In this document: piece after piece, positions 6,582-8,055 of the stretch
Numbering within the stretch: the stretch's first letter is position 1
Layout: every line of letters starts with the position of its first letter
Source of the DNA: Actinomycetota bacterium
GTDB lineage: Bacteria > Actinomycetota > Actinomycetes > S36-B12 > UBA5976
Assembly: GCA_947373075.1 (NCBI GenBank)
Contig: CANBWF010000060.1
Location: forward strand, 1 to 8,055
Length of the DNA stretch: 8,055 nucleotides
Direction of reading: 5' to 3'
Position numbers and translations under genes: made by a program
Notes under the pieces: generated by a model
The model's database searches: none
Seen by the model: the letters and a program-made list of their open reading frames with translations, nothing else
What the model was told of the DNA's origin: nothing

Positions 6582-7229
6582 ATGTCATTAACAGAAGACA
6601 CTCGAATCAAAGCTCGCGAAATCATTGCGCGCTATCCACATGCACGTTCAGCATTGTTGCCGATGCTGCACTTGGTGCAGGCTGAAGAAGGTTATGTAAG
6701 TGCTGATGGCATCGCGCTTTGTGCCGAAGAACTCGCGCTAACTACCGCTGAAGTTTCCGCCGTCGCAACTTTCTACACGATGTACCACAAGAAGCCAGTT
6801 GGCGAATATCACATTGGTGTTTGTATTAACCCAGGTTGTGGCATTCTCGGTGGCGATGCAATCTGGTCAACACTTTGCAGCCGTCTTGGTATCAGCAACG
6901 ACGAAGTAACTGAAGATGGCAAGATTTCGCTCGAGCGCATTGAATGCCAGGCTGCTTGCACACACGCGCCAGTTATGACTGCTAACTGGGAATTCCTAGA
7001 CAATATGACGCCAGAATCAGCGGTGGACGTTGTTGAGAAACTACGTTCAGGTCAAGAAGTTCACAGTACTCGCGGACCAAAAATTCCAACTTTCAAAGAG
7101 AACGAATTAGTTCTTGCCGGATTTGATGACGGCTTAGCTGGTGAAGGCGTACAAGCTGACGAGTACATGCTCGCTGGTTTGAATCGTGCTAAAGAATTAG
7201 GCCAGAGTGCGCCGGAGGTAAAGGCATGA
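6582..7229 (+). CDS. nuoE: NADH-quinone oxidoreductase subunit E (24 kDa type)
   Basis: This is the thioredoxin-like peripheral subunit that binds the 2Fe-2S cluster N1a next to the FMN site of NuoF. It has 215 residues. The cluster ligands are C81-x4-C86 ([12 protein letters not shown]) and C122-x3-C126 ([10 protein letters not shown]). The N-terminal helical part includes the [13 protein letters not shown] segment (62-74). The tail (about 160-215), with [12 protein letters not shown], is longer than in the Escherichia coli protein and looks like the usual actinobacterial extension. ATG at 6582 directly follows the nuoD TAA. A G-rich run at 6563-6570, inside the last nuoD codons, serves as a likely Shine-Dalgarno. 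The stop overlaps the nuoF start (ATGA). Confidence 0.97.
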   Translation: MSLTEDTRIKAREIIARYPHARSALLPMLHLVQAEEGYVSADGIALCAEELALTTAEVSAVATFYTMYHKKPVGEYHIGVCINPGCGILGGDAIWSTLCSRLGISNDEVTEDGKISLERIECQAACTHAPVMTANWEFLDNMTPESAVDVVEKLRSGQEVHSTRGPKIPTFKENELVLAGFDDGLAGEGVQADEYMLAGLNRAKELGQSAPEVKA

Positions 7230-8055
7230 CATTAACTCCAGTTTTATCCGCACATTGGGATGATGCAGATTCATACACAATTTCGGGTTACATGCGTCAT
7301 GGTGGCTACACCGCATTCAAAAAAGCATTAACTACCGATCCTGACGAAATCATTTCGTTAGTTAAAGACTCAGGTTTACGTGGTCGTGGTGGCGCAGGCT
7401 TCCCAACTGGTTTGAAGTGGAGCTTCGTTCCCCAAAACGATGGCAAGCCACATTACTTAGTCATTAACGCAGACGAGTCTGAGCCAGGCGCGTGTAAAGA
7501 CATTCCATTAATGATGGCTAACCCGCATTCATTAATTGAAGGCATCATCATCTCGGCGTTTGCGATGCGGGCAAACCATGCGTTCATCTACATCCGTGGC
7601 GAAGTTCCACATGTATTCCGCCGAGTTAACGCTGCAATTCGTGAGGCTTACACCGCCGGTTACCTTGGCAAAAACATTATGGGTTCAGGATTTGATCTTG
7701 AAGTTGTATTGCATGCTGGTGCCGGTGCATACATTTGTGGTGAAGAGACAGCGCTCCTTGATTCACTCGAAGGCCGTCGCGGACAACCACGTTTGAAGCC
7801 ACCATTTCCTGCGGTTGCTGGCCTTTATGCGGCGCCTTCTTGCGTGAACAATGTTGAGACAATCGCAAACATCCCATACATCTTTAACAATGGTGTCGAT
7901 TGGTTCAAGTCATTTGGTACCGAAAAATCACCAGGTTTCAAGTTGTTCGCCGTCTCTGGCCATGTGAACCGGCCAGGTATTTACGAAGCTCCGCTCGGAA
8001 TCACAATGCGTGAACTTCTAGAGCATGCGGGTGGCGTTCGTGATGGCCACAGCGT
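7226..8055 (+). CDS. nuoF: NADH-quinone oxidoreductase subunit F (51 kDa type), 3' end outside window
   Basis: This is the NADH-oxidising subunit holding FMN and, in its C-terminal part, 4Fe-4S cluster N3. The window holds the first 276 residues of a protein usually about 430 to 450 long, and the frame stays open to the last base. Visible are the glycine-rich nucleotide-binding segment [16 protein letters not shown] (50-65), the FMN/NADH motif NADESEPG (81-88) followed by CKD, and [19 protein letters not shown] (165-183) leading into [12 protein letters not shown]. The N3 cysteines would lie beyond the window. ATG at 7226 overlaps the nuoE stop and has GGAGG at 7214-7218 with 7-base spacing, the best ribosome site in the operon. 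The gene is cut by the window edge, not broken. Confidence 0.97.
   Translation, partial: MTLTPVLSAHWDDADSYTISGYMRHGGYTAFKKALTTDPDEIISLVKDSGLRGRGGAGFPTGLKWSFVPQNDGKPHYLVINADESEPGACKDIPLMMANPHSLIEGIIISAFAMRANHAFIYIRGEVPHVFRRVNAAIREAYTAGYLGKNIMGSGFDLEVVLHAGAGAYICGEETALLDSLEGRRGQPRLKPPFPAVAGLYAAPSCVNNVETIANIPYIFNNGVDWFKSFGTEKSPGFKLFAVSGHVNRPGIYEAPLGITMRELLEHAGGVRDGHS

Noticed and set aside
7536..7796. An 86-codon plus-strand open frame within the nuoF region
   Set aside because: The overlapping frame from 7226 encodes unmistakable NuoF throughout, so this is an out-of-frame shadow.

Overview
The window reads as ordinary chromosomal sequence from a member of the Actinomycetota with moderate G+C (about half by eye, lower than Streptomyces or Mycobacterium). 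Three things suggest this: the MenG N-terminus and the NuoC N-terminal segment have an actinobacterial look, GTG starts are frequent, and isochorismate synthase and demethylmenaquinone methyltransferase genes sit directly beside a nuo operon. A freshwater, small-genome actinobacterium (acI/Nanopelagicales-like) would fit, but that placement is inference only.

Left part (1-1361, plus strand): the possible last codons of an upstream gene, then a single-domain RecB/Cas4-type PD-(D/E)XK nuclease with a four-cysteine iron-sulfur pattern, then a small four-helix membrane protein that I do not recognise. The membrane-protein gene ends 8 bp from the end of the convergent menF gene.

Middle part (1370-3426): menF (minus strand, isochorismate synthase) and menG (plus strand, demethylmenaquinone methyltransferase) diverge from a short shared control region. 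They are the first committed step and the last step of menaquinone synthesis. MenF implies the classical o-succinylbenzoate route rather than the futalosine route.

Right part (3427-8055): a 205-bp control region followed by nuoA, nuoB, nuoC, nuoD, nuoE and the first 276 codons of nuoF, which runs off the window. Apart from the short nuoA-nuoB gap, the genes abut or overlap by 0 to 4 bases, so this is one transcript for the proton-pumping NADH:menaquinone oxidoreductase (complex I). The control region holds a candidate sigma70-type promoter, a near-perfect match to the operator of the redox repressor Rex (NADH/NAD+ sensor) just downstream of that promoter, and a 7-bp hairpin in the presumed leader.

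The right two thirds therefore form a respiratory unit: menF and menG help make the quinone that complex I reduces, and the Rex-like site would tie complex I expression to NADH/NAD+ balance. I found no mobile elements, CRISPR arrays, tRNAs or rRNAs. I see no undescribed multi-gene system. The least explained gene is the four-helix membrane protein, and the most useful observation is the Rex-like operator.
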